From: Methanobacteriota archaeon
Lineage (GTDB): Archaea > Thermoplasmatota > Poseidoniia > Poseidoniales > Thalassarchaeaceae
NCBI GenBank assembly: GCA_016845365.1
Contig: JAERST010000006.1
Span: 1 to 54,720, forward strand
Reading direction: 5' to 3'
Length of the DNA: 54,720 nucleotides
In this document: positions 32,813 through 41,939 of the stretch, piece by piece
Layout: each line of letters starts with the position of its first letter
Numbering within the stretch: the stretch's first letter is position 1
Notes under the pieces: model-generated
What the model was told of the DNA's origin: nothing
Databases searched by the model: none
Seen by the model: only the letters and a program-made list of their open reading frames with translations
Program-made: the position numbers and the translations under genes

Positions 32813-35038
32813 ATGGCAGACGAATCGGACAAGGAATTGAAGCTCAGGGTGGCAAAGGCAATCCCGAGCGATGTCGGTCACGGTAGAGCCCGGGTACCCT
32901 TTGACAATGAATTGAATCTCAAACCTGGCGACATCATTGAGATTGAAGGAGAGCGCTCTACCGCCGCTATTGTTTGGCGATGTCGCCCAGAGGATGCGAA
33001 TCTTGGCGTAATTCGCATTGACGGAATTATCCGAAAAAATGCAAGCGTTTCTCTCGGAGACCGAGTTACTGTTCGAAAAGTCGAGGCGCAGCAGTGCACG
33101 CGCCTCGTGCTCAGCCCAGTGATGGCCAAGCAGCAGAAAGTTCGCTTCGGGCCGGGAATTGAGGGCTTCGCGCGCCGTGGGCTCAACAAAAGACCCGTCG
33201 CGGCAGGTGACCGCATTTTCATTCCGGGCATGACCTTGTTCGCAGAGGCTTTGCCCTTCCAAATCGTTCAGACCAGTCCAAAGGGAATCGTCCAGGTCCT
33301 GCCCGATACTGAGATTATCATCAAGGAAGAGGCTGTCGACGAGGACGAAGATGCCGAAGTCTCGAGCATTACCTACGAGGATATCGGCGGAATCGGCGAC
33401 CAATTGCAAAAGGTTCGCGAGATGATCGAACTTCCTCTCAAGCACCCTGTTTTGTTCCGCAGACTGGGTATCGACCCTCCACGTGGTGTTCTACTCCACG
33501 GCCCTCCCGGTACTGGAAAGACGCTCATAGCCAAGGCGGTCGCGTCGGAGACACAGGCCCACTTCACCTCGATTAACGGGCCTGAAATTATCTCGAAGTA
33601 TTACGGAGAAAGTGAGAAGCAACTTCGAGAGATTTTCGATGAGGCGACCGCGAATGCTCCTGCTATCATTTTCATCGACGAACTCGACTCCATCGCGCCC
33701 AAGCGCGAGGACGTCTCTGGCGAGGTCGAGCGTCGAGTCGTCGCCCAACTTCTGACTCTTCTCGATGGGATGCAAGGTCGCGACAATGTCGTGGTCATTG
33801 GCGCGACCAATCGTCGCGATGCAATCGACCCGGCGCTGAGGCGTCCGGGTCGCTTTGACCGCGAGTTGGAAATCGGCGTGCCAGACAAGAATGGCCGCGA
33901 GGAAATCATCAATATCCACACTCGCGGCATGCCGATTTCAGACGATTTCGACATGGATTGGTTGCTGGATAATTCCTACGGATTTGTCGGAGCAGATATC
34001 TCCGCACTCGTGCGTGAGGCGGCGATGAAGGCTCTGCGCCGCTACCTCCCGGAAATCGATTTGGACGAGGAGCAGATTCCTGCTGAAGTCCTCGAAAAGA
34101 TGGAGGTCAAGATGATTGATTTCCGTGAGGCAATCAAGGAGATTGAACCGAGCGCACTGCGCGAAATTTACGTTGAAGTTCCAGAGGTCTCTTGGGAACA
34201 AGTCGGTGGACTGGAGGAGGTCAAGGAGAGGCTCAAGGAGAGCATCGAATGGCCTCTCACCCAACCCGAAATGTTCGACCACTTCGGAATCAATCCCCCT
34301 CGCGGTATCGTCCTCTTCGGCGCACCCGGAACCGGTAAGACGCTAATCGCAAAGGCAATCGCCAACGAAGCGAAGGCGAACTTCATCTCAATCAAGGGTC
34401 CTGAGATGGTCTCGAAGTGGGTTGGAGAATCCGAGCGAGCTGTTCGTGAAGTCTTCAAGAAAGCCAAGCAATCGAGCCCGTCAATCATCTTCCTCGACGA
34501 ATTCGAAAGCATCGCTGGGGTTCGTCGGTCTCAATCCGGCGAGGGCTCAGATGTGATGAATCGCGTCGTCAATCAACTTCTCTCGAGCATGGACGGAGTC
34601 GAGACGATGGAGGGTGTAATCGTCGTCGCCGCTACCAACCGTCCAGAGATGATTGACCCCGCCCTACTACGAAGCGGTCGCTTCGAGCGAGTCCTCCACA
34701 TTCCACCACCGGATGCGGACTCGCGCAAGGAAATCCTCAGAATCCACACGAAGGATATGCCTCTTGGGAAATTTACCCTCGACGACCTCGCGACCCAAAT
34801 GGACAATTTCACTGGCGCAGACATCGAATCGGTGTGCCGCGAAGCTGCTCTTATCGCCATGCGCGCGGGCAGGAAATCGGTCTCGAAGAAGGCCTTCGAG
34901 GAAGCAATCGCCCGCGTTCGCCCAACCATCACCGATGAGATGATGGAGTATTACGGGCGCATGGAAGGTATGCTTACCAGCGGCTTGGAGTCGGTTCGCC
35001 GCCGTCCCGATACGCTCTCTGGCATCGAAGCGGTGTGA
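32813..35038 (+). CDS. cdc48: Cdc48/VAT-type AAA+ ATPase
   Basis: This is a double-AAA unfoldase of 741 residues. The N-terminal 175 residues form the Cdc48 N-domain ([23 protein letters not shown]). The first AAA module has Walker A GPPGTGKT (230-237) and Walker [11 protein letters not shown]. The second has GAPGTGKT (503-510) and [10 protein letters not shown]. The pore loop aromatic residues follow the family ([14 protein letters not shown]). It unfolds proteins for the proteasome or remodels complexes. The C-terminus ends in GIEAV and lacks an obvious HbYX motif for proteasome docking. The ATG at 32813 has GGAGGG upstream. It heads a run of co-directional genes. Confidence 0.96.
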   Translation: MADESDKELKLRVAKAIPSDVGHGRARVPFDNELNLKPGDIIEIEGERSTAAIVWRCRPEDANLGVIRIDGIIRKNASVSLGDRVTVRKVEAQQCTRLVLSPVMAKQQKVRFGPGIEGFARRGLNKRPVAAGDRIFIPGMTLFAEALPFQIVQTSPKGIVQVLPDTEIIIKEEAVDEDEDAEVSSITYEDIGGIGDQLQKVREMIELPLKHPVLFRRLGIDPPRGVLLHGPPGTGKTLIAKAVASETQAHFTSINGPEIISKYYGESEKQLREIFDEATANAPAIIFIDELDSIAPKREDVSGEVERRVVAQLLTLLDGMQGRDNVVVIGATNRRDAIDPALRRPGRFDRELEIGVPDKNGREEIINIHTRGMPISDDFDMDWLLDNSYGFVGADISALVREAAMKALRRYLPEIDLDEEQIPAEVLEKMEVKMIDFREAIKEIEPSALREIYVEVPEVSWEQVGGLEEVKERLKESIEWPLTQPEMFDHFGINPPRGIVLFGAPGTGKTLIAKAIANEAKANFISIKGPEMVSKWVGESERAVREVFKKAKQSSPSIIFLDEFESIAGVRRSQSGEGSDVMNRVVNQLLSSMDGVETMEGVIVVAATNRPEMIDPALLRSGRFERVLHIPPPDADSRKEILRIHTKDMPLGKFTLDDLATQMDNFTGADIESVCREAALIAMRAGRKSVSKKAFEEAIARVRPTITDEMMEYYGRMEGMLTSGLESVRRRPDTLSGIEAV

Positions 35039-35047
35039 GGTGAAGAA

Positions 35048-35290
35048 ATGCCGACGACATTCGGCCGAGAAATTCTCGGACGCGATGTCGTCGACCAAGC
35101 CGCCGACAAACTCGGCGTGCTCGCCGATTTCAGAATCGATATGGCGAGCGGCAGCATCACTGCACTGCTCGTCTCTCTCGAACCAGATCTCGACCCAGCG
35201 ATGCTGCCGTGGCCGACCGTCGAAGGGCTTCTCTCAGTGCCTGTCGAGGAGATATCTGAGGTCGGCGTAAACATCCAACTCTCCCGCTGA
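35048..35290 (+). CDS. PRC-barrel domain protein
   Basis: The 80 residues form one small beta-barrel domain with FGREILGRDVVDQAADKLGVLADFRID and GSITALLV, the usual PRC-barrel pattern. It lies nine bases after cdc48 with GAGGTGAAGAA before the ATG, so it is almost certainly in the same operon. PRC-barrel proteins in archaea include partners of the FtsZ division ring (CdpB type) and RNA-linked proteins; which applies here is not shown by the sequence. No membrane segment is present. Confidence 0.78.
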   Translation: MPTTFGREILGRDVVDQAADKLGVLADFRIDMASGSITALLVSLEPDLDPAMLPWPTVEGLLSVPVEEISEVGVNIQLSR

Positions 35291-35379
35291 GCCGATGCAG
35301 GCTCCGTTCAGCGGTGAATAACGGTCTTAAGTCGAAGTTGAGGCTCGTGAGACGTTCCGTAGGAACGGTGGCTTGCAGC

Positions 35380-37023
35380 ATGGCGGATTCGCGAGTATGG
35401 ATGAGGCGGCTAAAGTCGAGGCAGACTCGACGCCTCGCCGTCACCTCAGCCTTCTGGTTGATGCTCGGAATCCTGCTTTTCTCAATCCTGCAAACCTATG
35501 TCATCACCGGCGAGAAGCAACAGTCAGCTTACGGTGATGATTGGAATGACCTCAGCGGATTCCGCCAAGAGGTCTCCGACCTCGGCGTCGAAACAACAGC
35601 ACTCATTTCGAGCCCCTTATTACTCGCTGAAATCGACAATCCAGAACAAGCGATCTTCGTAATCTCGGGAGTCGAACGCGACACCATTTCTCTGCCCAAG
35701 TTCACTGGAGACGAAACAATCGTCGATTTCCGGGAATCCGACGGATACACCGGTTCTGAAATCCAAGCCATCGAGGATTTCGTCGACTCCGGCGGCACAA
35801 TCATTCTGATGGATGACTTCGGATATTCTGCAGGCCTCGCAGATGAGTACGGACTCTCGTATTCAGGCCACCACCTCTACGATGGCGAGGCCTGGGCCCG
35901 CGAACTCGACTTCAATTTCGTCTGGGTCAACGAAACATCAGCATTCAATTTCACATCGACATCGGGCTCGGTAGCAATGGCAATGCACCCATGCCTGCGC
36001 GATGTCGACCTCGACGGAATCATCGACCTACTCGACGACGAGCCATACGACCCGAACGTCGGCGGCGTAATCACCGCCCAAAATGTCGGACTCTGCGCCC
36101 ACCGATGGGACGCAGACACTGGCGAGTGGGACTTCTCAGAGCGTTACGATATTCTGACCAACTCGCCATCAGCCTTCGAAAAAGAGGGTGCATTCAATCC
36201 CGCAGAAAATCGCTACGCTATCAGCGCCAGCACCCTCGATTCATACCTCGATACTAACGACGATGGCAATCTCACCGTCGGCTTCGAAGCAGCAGGAATC
36301 GCCGGCGATGAACAAGGTCCGTTCGCAGTTTACGTCCGCTACTGCGACGACCGGATGTGCCTCGATGCCACATCCGGCAGAATCCACTTCGTAAGCGATG
36401 GTTCAATCCTCATCAATTCGCTCTACCAAGCAGGACCCGATAGCCCATACCAAGATTCGGTACCGCTCAACGACAACCGCAAGTGGGCTCTCGACATCAT
36501 CGCTGAGGCTCTACTACTGGGTAATACCAGCACCAGCGCAGGCGAGGAAGCGATCATCATCTTCGACGAGTCGCGTCACCAGCAAGAGACTCCGATGGGC
36601 GATACGTACAATCTTCTGTACTATGTTCTGGTCTACTTCACCAACGATTGGATGGCCATGCTCATCCTCTTCCTGACGCTTTTCATCGTCCTCGAAGCGG
36701 TCCTCATCCGCAAAGACGACCCCGAGGATTGGCGCCACGTTTTCCGAATTATCTACTACGGCTTCGGCGATGCACGACGCTACGATTACTACCAGCGGCC
36801 GGCTAAGATTCGGCAGGTTTTGCTGAGTCGCGTGCGGAATCTGAACACACTTTCACGCGAGGAATTCGATGCCTTGCCGGCCGCAGAACTTCAGCGAATG
36901 GTCGAGGATCCGGTGCTTGTGCAATTCATTTTCGAGGATCGTCGATACAAACCGGATGAATTGGTTGGAATCATCAAACGAATCAAAGCCTGGGGTCAAA
37001 CGACTGAGGAGAGTGATGCCTAA
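35380..37023 (+). CDS. DUF4350-like membrane-anchored protein
   Basis: The 547 residues have an N-terminal helix (about 20-40) and a second helix near residue 435-460 (MLILFLTLFIVLEAVLI), with a large external domain between them. That domain has FVDSGGTIILMDDFGYSAGLADEYG, which resembles the core of DUF4350 proteins, plus Asp-rich segments (DVDLDGIIDLLDDEPYDPN) of the calcium-binding type. The tail is cytoplasmic and charged. DUF4350 genes usually accompany DUF58 and MoxR genes, and the DUF58 gene overlaps this one by one base (TAATG). I chose ATG 35380 with GGTGG upstream over a GTG at 35314. Confidence 0.6.
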   Translation: MADSRVWMRRLKSRQTRRLAVTSAFWLMLGILLFSILQTYVITGEKQQSAYGDDWNDLSGFRQEVSDLGVETTALISSPLLLAEIDNPEQAIFVISGVERDTISLPKFTGDETIVDFRESDGYTGSEIQAIEDFVDSGGTIILMDDFGYSAGLADEYGLSYSGHHLYDGEAWARELDFNFVWVNETSAFNFTSTSGSVAMAMHPCLRDVDLDGIIDLLDDEPYDPNVGGVITAQNVGLCAHRWDADTGEWDFSERYDILTNSPSAFEKEGAFNPAENRYAISASTLDSYLDTNDDGNLTVGFEAAGIAGDEQGPFAVYVRYCDDRMCLDATSGRIHFVSDGSILINSLYQAGPDSPYQDSVPLNDNRKWALDIIAEALLLGNTSTSAGEEAIIIFDESRHQQETPMGDTYNLLYYVLVYFTNDWMAMLILFLTLFIVLEAVLIRKDDPEDWRHVFRIIYYGFGDARRYDYYQRPAKIRQVLLSRVRNLNTLSREEFDALPAAELQRMVEDPVLVQFIFEDRRYKPDELVGIIKRIKAWGQTTEESDA

Positions 37024-38276
37024 TGTGGACGCGTAAGGCAGCGATTATGCTGACGAGCGGTGTCTCGTTGATTCTGATTGGGATGATGATTTCTCACTTC
37101 CAATTGATGATAATCGGCTTGACCTTCGTCGCTTTCTTGGTCATCAATGGCTGGGTTACTGGACACTCTGACCTCGAGATTACACGAAGTACCTCGGCAC
37201 AAAATGTGTACAAAGGAGACGATATTCTAGTCGAGGTCAGCGTGACGAATAACTCGTATCGGCGAACTCAATTGCTCGAGATATTCGACAATGTGCCGCA
37301 CGAGATGAAGATGCGTCGCGGCATCAATCAGATGCGAATGAACCTCGGACCGGGTCAATCGGCAACGATGCGATACACGGTCCGTTGCCCGCTTCGCGGT
37401 CATTACACGATTGGTCCAGTCTCGGTTCGCCACCGCAACGCCTTCAATCTCTTCGTCAACGAATCGCGTGTCAATGACCGCTCCGACATCACCGTCTTCC
37501 CGCAGGTGCGTGAGATTGAGGAGGCTCTACTCCGCTCGAACGTGCCGAAGATGTACACCGGTGCGACCACACTCAAGACGCCGGGACAGGGAATGGAATT
37601 CTATTCACTTCGCGAGTATTTGCCCGGCGACGCATTCCGCATGATCAACTGGAAGGCATTCGCTCGCACCGGCGAGCTGATGGTTAACGAGAAGACTCGT
37701 GACGCTGTCACGGATGTCTTCATCATACTCGATACGCGAGACATCTCGCGTATCGGGACCGTGCTCAAGAATCCGCTAGAAATGGGCACGGTCGCCGCGG
37801 CGTCGATTGCAAATTACTTCATCCGACGCCGCGATTCGGTCTCGATAGTCACCTTTGGTGACAGGATGAATTACCTTCCACCCGAGACCGGTGACAAACA
37901 ATACTACAAGGTTCTCAGCATGCTTGCTGGAACCACCGCCAAAGGCAGCATGCCCCTGCAAGCGGTGACCAATGCGATGACCTCTCGAATCAGTCGAGGC
38001 TCCCCAGTTTTCATCATCAGCAGCCTCGAGGGTGACGGAACAACCCTGCCCGCAATCCGCAATCTAGCAGGTAAGGGCCACGAGGTCATCGTCCTCTCAC
38101 CATCAAGCATCGACCTTGAGCGCCTCGTCAGCAGAATCCCAAGAATGTCCTACGAGGTTCTCAAGCTCGAGCGCCAAAATCGCCTCACAGCGATTTCTGG
38201 CTACGGAGCCAAGGTCATCGATTGGATGCCTGACATCGAATTGTCGCAGGCGCTCCTGCAGGTGAAGACGGTCTAG
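37023..38276 (+). CDS. DUF58 (VWA-like) protein
   Basis: The 417 residues begin with two membrane helices (10-50) and a beta-rich domain. They then show the DUF58 signature REYLPGDAFRMINWKAFARTGELMVNEK near residue 200, followed by a von Willebrand A-like domain (VFIILDTR and later segments). Such proteins are usually encoded beside MoxR AAA ATPases and act in assembly or activation of membrane or periplasmic complexes. No MoxR gene lies in this cluster; the only nearby AAA ATPase is Cdc48. The start ATG overlaps the preceding stop in TAATG. Confidence 0.85.
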   Translation: MWTRKAAIMLTSGVSLILIGMMISHFQLMIIGLTFVAFLVINGWVTGHSDLEITRSTSAQNVYKGDDILVEVSVTNNSYRRTQLLEIFDNVPHEMKMRRGINQMRMNLGPGQSATMRYTVRCPLRGHYTIGPVSVRHRNAFNLFVNESRVNDRSDITVFPQVREIEEALLRSNVPKMYTGATTLKTPGQGMEFYSLREYLPGDAFRMINWKAFARTGELMVNEKTRDAVTDVFIILDTRDISRIGTVLKNPLEMGTVAAASIANYFIRRRDSVSIVTFGDRMNYLPPETGDKQYYKVLSMLAGTTAKGSMPLQAVTNAMTSRISRGSPVFIISSLEGDGTTLPAIRNLAGKGHEVIVLSPSSIDLERLVSRIPRMSYEVLKLERQNRLTAISGYGAKVIDWMPDIELSQALLQVKTV

Positions 38277-38290
38277 AATCGATAGGAAAA

Positions 38291-38298
38291 GGAGGTGA
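38291..38298 (+). promoter_or_regulatory. Full-strength ribosome binding site
   Basis: GGAGGTGA, a full complement of the archaeal 16S rRNA tail, precedes the ATG at 38303 by four bases. It confirms that start. Confidence 0.8.
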
Positions 38299-38302
38299 GA
38301 GA

Positions 38303-39520
38303 ATGGCGATGGAAAGCGTACCACCAAGTCAGACCCTCCACCTGCCACGCCTGCGCCGGCGGTGGCAAATTCTCTTCCTACAGGTCATCGCCACCGCCGC
38401 CCTTATGCTACTCCTATTCCGCATGAGCGAGGTCTACGGACCCTGTGATGAGGGGTTCATTGAGGAGGGGAACCAGTGGTGTCCCTCGTACGAGCACACG
38501 CGCGGACTGCTGTGGGTCAGCGAACAATCCAGCTTCCAGAATAACATACTCTCAGGCGATGACGGCCTAATCATCCCGCGATTCCTGCTCGGAGTCGACT
38601 CGACCGGATTCGCCAGCCAAATCGTCCCATTGACGCTCTGTTTCCTCTTTGCGGGCGCGTGGATTTTCTATCAAACTCGCAATGATACATTCCGCCTCTG
38701 GACTCGCCGCGCGTCGACTGGAATCGTTGCACTGTGGGCTTTCGTACCATTCATCATGGCTTGGGTCGGCGGGATTTTGACCTACGGATTCCACCTGCCT
38801 TTCGAGTATCTTGGATCGCTGTTCCAACCGCTTCAACTGGGGGTCGAGTTATTCTTCGCTGGCATCGTTTTCGCCCCGATTCTCGCCGGTCTCATCGGTA
38901 TCTGGGGACTCTCTCGTAGAGCTCTTACATGGGCTGTCGGGTTCTTCTTGATGGTGATTGGAGTTCATGCGCTGCTTACCTTCGAGGGCATCACCGATGC
39001 TGTCTCGGGGATTGGATTGAATCCGCTTCCCGCGCAAATCGGTGAGGCGACGCTGTATGGTGGATTGATCTCGCCTCTTGCCCTCGACCTTCTTGGAATC
39101 GCTATTCTTCTGTTGCTTTTCCATGAGGCTGGAAATGCTGTAATCGGGCACTTGGAATACGCTGTGATGTTGCCCGATGCAACCAAGTCGGATCCTGAAT
39201 ATGTGAGGCAATTCAACAACGTCGTGAATGGTCACGTTTTGCACACGGTCGCGATTATCGCTGGAGTGGCCTTGACCACGGCCTTGGCGCTTGAGTTCGA
39301 TGCGCTGATGCTGGATATCGTCGCGCTGATGGAAGGCGGTCAGTGGAGTGGACAGGTTTCTGAATCGCTTGAATTGCAATTGACCTATGGAAAGGTCATC
39401 TCAGCGGGATTGTTCCTACTTGCGGTCGCTGGGATGCGATATGTCGTGCCTTGGCAGCGTGTGAGTGGATTGCTTGAGGCTGGAATCGCTAGCCTGCGCG
39501 GCACTCGGGCCGAATCCTGA
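38303..39520 (+). CDS. Polytopic membrane protein of unknown function
   Basis: The 405 residues contain about nine hydrophobic helices. After the first comes an external loop with two Cys (GPCDEGFIEEGNQWCPSYEH) that may form a disulfide. A charged cytoplasmic loop lies near residues 285-310. It follows DUF4350-like and DUF58 genes on the same strand with a perfect ribosome binding site, so it likely belongs to the same group and may be their membrane partner. I recognise no family. It converges on a small gene on the other strand. Confidence 0.75.
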   Translation: MAMESVPPSQTLHLPRLRRRWQILFLQVIATAALMLLLFRMSEVYGPCDEGFIEEGNQWCPSYEHTRGLLWVSEQSSFQNNILSGDDGLIIPRFLLGVDSTGFASQIVPLTLCFLFAGAWIFYQTRNDTFRLWTRRASTGIVALWAFVPFIMAWVGGILTYGFHLPFEYLGSLFQPLQLGVELFFAGIVFAPILAGLIGIWGLSRRALTWAVGFFLMVIGVHALLTFEGITDAVSGIGLNPLPAQIGEATLYGGLISPLALDLLGIAILLLLFHEAGNAVIGHLEYAVMLPDATKSDPEYVRQFNNVVNGHVLHTVAIIAGVALTTALALEFDALMLDIVALMEGGQWSGQVSESLELQLTYGKVISAGLFLLAVAGMRYVVPWQRVSGLLEAGIASLRGTRAES

Positions 39521-39564
39521 AGTGGCTTGTTCAGCCCTCGCGTGGTTGGCTCGGCGGGCTTGGC

Positions 39565-39843
39565 TCAGCGAATTCCTTGCAATTTCTCGATGAACAGAAT
39601 AAGTTGGTTTGCAAGCGCAATCGATGCGAGAAGCAGACCGATGATTGCGACTGGATTAGCCCACCATCCAATCTGTGGCTCAAACGCCGCGACCACCTCA
39701 TCGCTAACCTCCCACCCCCCGACCAGACAGGCGAGGAGCACGATTCGCTCCTTCCAAGGCGAGGTTCGCTTTCCAGGCGTGGTGGCGCGGCCGGGAAGAT
39801 TGCGAGCCTCGCCCATGGCCTCCGTGTATCGAAATCCGCCCAT
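39565..39843 (-). CDS. Small two-helix membrane protein
   Basis: The 92-residue frame has a basic N-terminus (residues 1-30), a hydrophobic segment with VLLACLVGGWEV and a second with NPVAIIGLLLASIALANQLILFIE. The ATG at 39843 is preceded by GGTGGATTC, the same site as used by the aldehyde dehydrogenase gene. The longer plus-strand frame across this place is Arg/Ser-rich and looks like a shadow. No family is recognised. It is divergent from ncsA. Confidence 0.55.
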   Translation of the reverse strand: MGGFRYTEAMGEARNLPGRATTPGKRTSPWKERIVLLACLVGGWEVSDEVVAAFEPQIGWWANPVAIIGLLLASIALANQLILFIEKLQGIR

Positions 39844-39899
39844 GAATCCACCGATTGGGCATCAGTTGGTTTCAAGCCGCAGAGTCCAGCCGACAGAAC

Positions 39900-40901
39900 A
39901 TGGCGGCTGCTCTCGACATCAGTGGCTGCAGCCGCTGCGATAAGCCCGCGATTCTGCATCAGGAATACAGCGGGCAGCACTTCTGCGCATTCCATTTGGG
40001 GCAGTCAATTCGCAAGCGAGTATCGAAGGATTTGCGAACTCAATTGGTGCTACCAAAGAATGCGCTTCACGAGGATGGCCGCCCGTTCACAATCCTGGCT
40101 TGCATCTCGGGCGGCAAAGATTCTGCAGTTTTACTCGATATGCTCGTCGACATCGTCGGCAAGCGCCGTGATGTGCAAATTATCGCTGGTTGTGTCGACG
40201 AGGGAATCGACGGTTATCGAGCCCCCTCGCTCGAGTGCGCGAGGCAGCTCGCAGAGTCGCTGTCAATCGATTTCGTGACTCTGGGGTACGAAGAAATGGG
40301 CTATGAGCGCATGGACGAAGTAGTCCGAAGGATGCCGGTTATGGCGCAAAATCACGACGAGGCGAAGGGGATGATGCCGTGCTCTTATTGTGGGGTGTTC
40401 CGACGTCAAAGCCTCAACGCACTGGCCGAGAAAGTCAACGCCGACGTGATGGCCCTCGGTCACAACCTCGACGATATGGCTCAGTCGATTTTGATGAATT
40501 TACAGAAGGGCGAGATTGAGCGAAGTGTTCGTCTCGCCCCCCACACCGATACGCCGATTGAAGGATTAGCCCCGCGTATCGTCCCTCTTCGATGGATTCC
40601 CGAGCAAGAGATTCACGCGTACGCAATTGCCAAGGGATTGCCGATTCATCATGGGGATTGCCCGCACGCGCCGGGCGCGATGCGGCAGCAAAGCCGTGCG
40701 ATTGTGGCCGCGCTTGAGGCTCAGAGTCCGGGAGCGCGGCATGGTTTGCTCCACGCCCTTGAGCAAATACGTGAACTGCACCGTAAGGCAGAGAGTGATC
40801 CCCACACGAAGGTGACGAATTGCCAAGAGTGTGGCGAAATCACCAGTCGACCGATTTGCCAATCCTGCACCATGAAAAAGTGGCTTTCTTCCTCGGCCTG
40901 A
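39900..40901 (+). CDS. ncsA: tRNA 2-thiolation enzyme, NcsA/Ncs6/TtuA-like
   Basis: This PP-loop ATPase adenylates tRNA uridine for thiolation, usually at position 34. The N-terminal zinc finger has CSRCDKPAILHQ and CAFH, then CISGGKDSAVLLD is the PP-loop. CSYCGVFRRQSLN supplies the catalytic or iron-sulfur Cys pair, with GHNLDDMAQSILMN as the adenylation helix. A second zinc finger (CQECG...CQSC) closes the protein. The length of 333 residues is usual. The ATG at 39900 starts just before the zinc finger; an upstream frame from 39855 lacks a plausible site. A strong hairpin follows its stop. Confidence 0.9.
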   Translation: MAAALDISGCSRCDKPAILHQEYSGQHFCAFHLGQSIRKRVSKDLRTQLVLPKNALHEDGRPFTILACISGGKDSAVLLDMLVDIVGKRRDVQIIAGCVDEGIDGYRAPSLECARQLAESLSIDFVTLGYEEMGYERMDEVVRRMPVMAQNHDEAKGMMPCSYCGVFRRQSLNALAEKVNADVMALGHNLDDMAQSILMNLQKGEIERSVRLAPHTDTPIEGLAPRIVPLRWIPEQEIHAYAIAKGLPIHHGDCPHAPGAMRQQSRAIVAALEAQSPGARHGLLHALEQIRELHRKAESDPHTKVTNCQECGEITSRPICQSCTMKKWLSSSA

Positions 40902-40904
40902 TCC

Positions 40905-40926
40905 GTCGCGCTCCCGAGAGCGCGAC
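40905..40926 (+). terminator. Perfect 9-base-pair hairpin just after ncsA
   Basis: GTCGCGCTC at 40905-40913 pairs with GAGCGCGAC at 40918-40926. It starts three bases after the ncsA stop, so it probably ends the transcript. Confidence 0.55.
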
Positions 40927-40939
40927 AACGCTAATCTAG

Positions 40940-40951
40940 GCCGCAAGCGGC
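40940..40951. repeat. Small GCCGC-AA-GCGGC hairpin, related to hairpins near tRNA-Gly
   Basis: GCCGC-AA-GCGGC followed by GATTTAAT. The same hairpin core with the same AA loop occurs at 30148-30161 and 30304-30317 beside tRNA-Gly, preceded by AATC or AATCTAG-like text. It looks like a small dispersed element. Confidence 0.45.
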
Positions 40952-40997
40952 GATTTAATCCACTCTCGCTTAGCTTGAAAGTCAGGCCTCGTCAGCG

Positions 40998-41486
40998 TTA
41001 TTCAATTGATTCAACGACCTTCGATCTTTGTGTATTCTGAATATTTTCAGATTCGATTGGTGGTCTGATACGATGCGTTCGGTCTGGTGGTCGGATAAAA
41101 TCGTCCAGAGTGGTAATCTTCTCGTTCGGTTTGAGTGAACAGCGCGCAGCGAGGTGTCTCTTACTTCCGCACCGAAAGCAATTACCGTTGGCAGAATTGA
41201 TTCGGTGTCGAATTTCTTCTTTCACTCTATCAGATAGATATGGATTCGACCAAGCGCCTCCACGAACATATTCAATTCCATACTTTGACATATATTCCAA
41301 GGTGAAATTGTCTTCATCGTATTTGTTCGCTTCATGTCTCAAGATTCTAAAGTGAAGTGGTTTGTACATTTGTGTCCAAATCGCGCCCCTTCCCCGTTCG
41401 TGTTCACGGTATCTCCGGTAGGGAGTTTTGCTCCTTCCGATGTAGAAGGTACCGCACTCACATTCGATGACGTAGATTGCCGCCAC
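40998..41486 (-). CDS. GIY-YIG domain protein with C-terminal CCHC zinc knuckle
   Basis: From GTG 41486 the protein has 162 residues. Its first 85 form a GIY-YIG-like nuclease domain: AAIYVIECECGTFYIGRSKTPYRRYREHERG, where the two Tyr-containing motifs and Arg are the expected catalytic set, then a TLEYMSKYGIEYVRGG segment with the Glu. Near residue 105 lies CFRCGSKRHLAARC, a CX2CX4HX4C zinc knuckle as in retroviral nucleocapsids. Single-chain fusions like this are, from memory, seen in giant viruses and algae. A longer start at 41588 would overlap the OsmC gene. Its tail is Arg/Pro-rich. It probably binds nucleic acid; the target is unknown. Confidence 0.75.
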   Translation of the reverse strand: MAAIYVIECECGTFYIGRSKTPYRRYREHERGRGAIWTQMYKPLHFRILRHEANKYDEDNFTLEYMSKYGIEYVRGGAWSNPYLSDRVKEEIRHRINSANGNCFRCGSKRHLAARCSLKPNEKITTLDDFIRPPDRTHRIRPPIESENIQNTQRSKVVESIE

Positions 41487-41530
41487 GAGTGGGGCTTGAC
41501 ATTCCGCCCTATTTGGATGCGATGCCGGCC

Positions 41531-41929
41531 TCAGTGGAACTTGACTTCGAGTTCCATCTGCTCGCTGACCGACTTGTGAACCGGGCAAGCCATCCCTCGA
41601 CGGATGAGGAATTCACGGTCTTCGTCGCTAAGATTCGCAGGCAAAGTAAGTTCGATTTCCAAGCGAGCAACACGGCGAGGTCCACCAGCCATGATTTTCT
41701 CCACCGAGCCGCTCATCCCTACAACATCTAGCCCACGCGAATCAGCCGCGATAGCGATTATCGTCAGCATACAATTGAGCGCTGAAGTCGCCAATAAATC
41801 GGTCGGCGAGAAGGATTCTCCTTTGCCCATATTGTCAACCGGAGCATCGGTGATCAGCTTCTCGCCAGACGGCCCATGGGTCGCAGTACATCGAAGTCCG
41901 CCATCGTAGACGGCTTCGATTCTGACCAT
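41531..41929 (-). CDS. OsmC-family peroxidase-like protein
   Basis: The 132 residues match OsmC/Ohr-type proteins that reduce organic hydroperoxides with two Cys. The first is in LLATSALNCML near residue 58, the second in MACPVHKSVSEQ near residue 118. FSPTDLLATS is the typical helix start. The ATG at 41929 has GAGGT upstream and is preferred over a frame start at 42019, which lies in the pyrI gene. It is followed by the GIY-YIG gene on the same strand, 44 bases later, and preceded by pyrI by ten bases. Confidence 0.88.
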   Translation of the reverse strand: MVRIEAVYDGGLRCTATHGPSGEKLITDAPVDNMGKGESFSPTDLLATSALNCMLTIIAIAADSRGLDVVGMSGSVEKIMAGGPRRVARLEIELTLPANLSDEDREFLIRRGMACPVHKSVSEQMELEVKFH

Positions 41930-41939
41930 GCAATCGACC

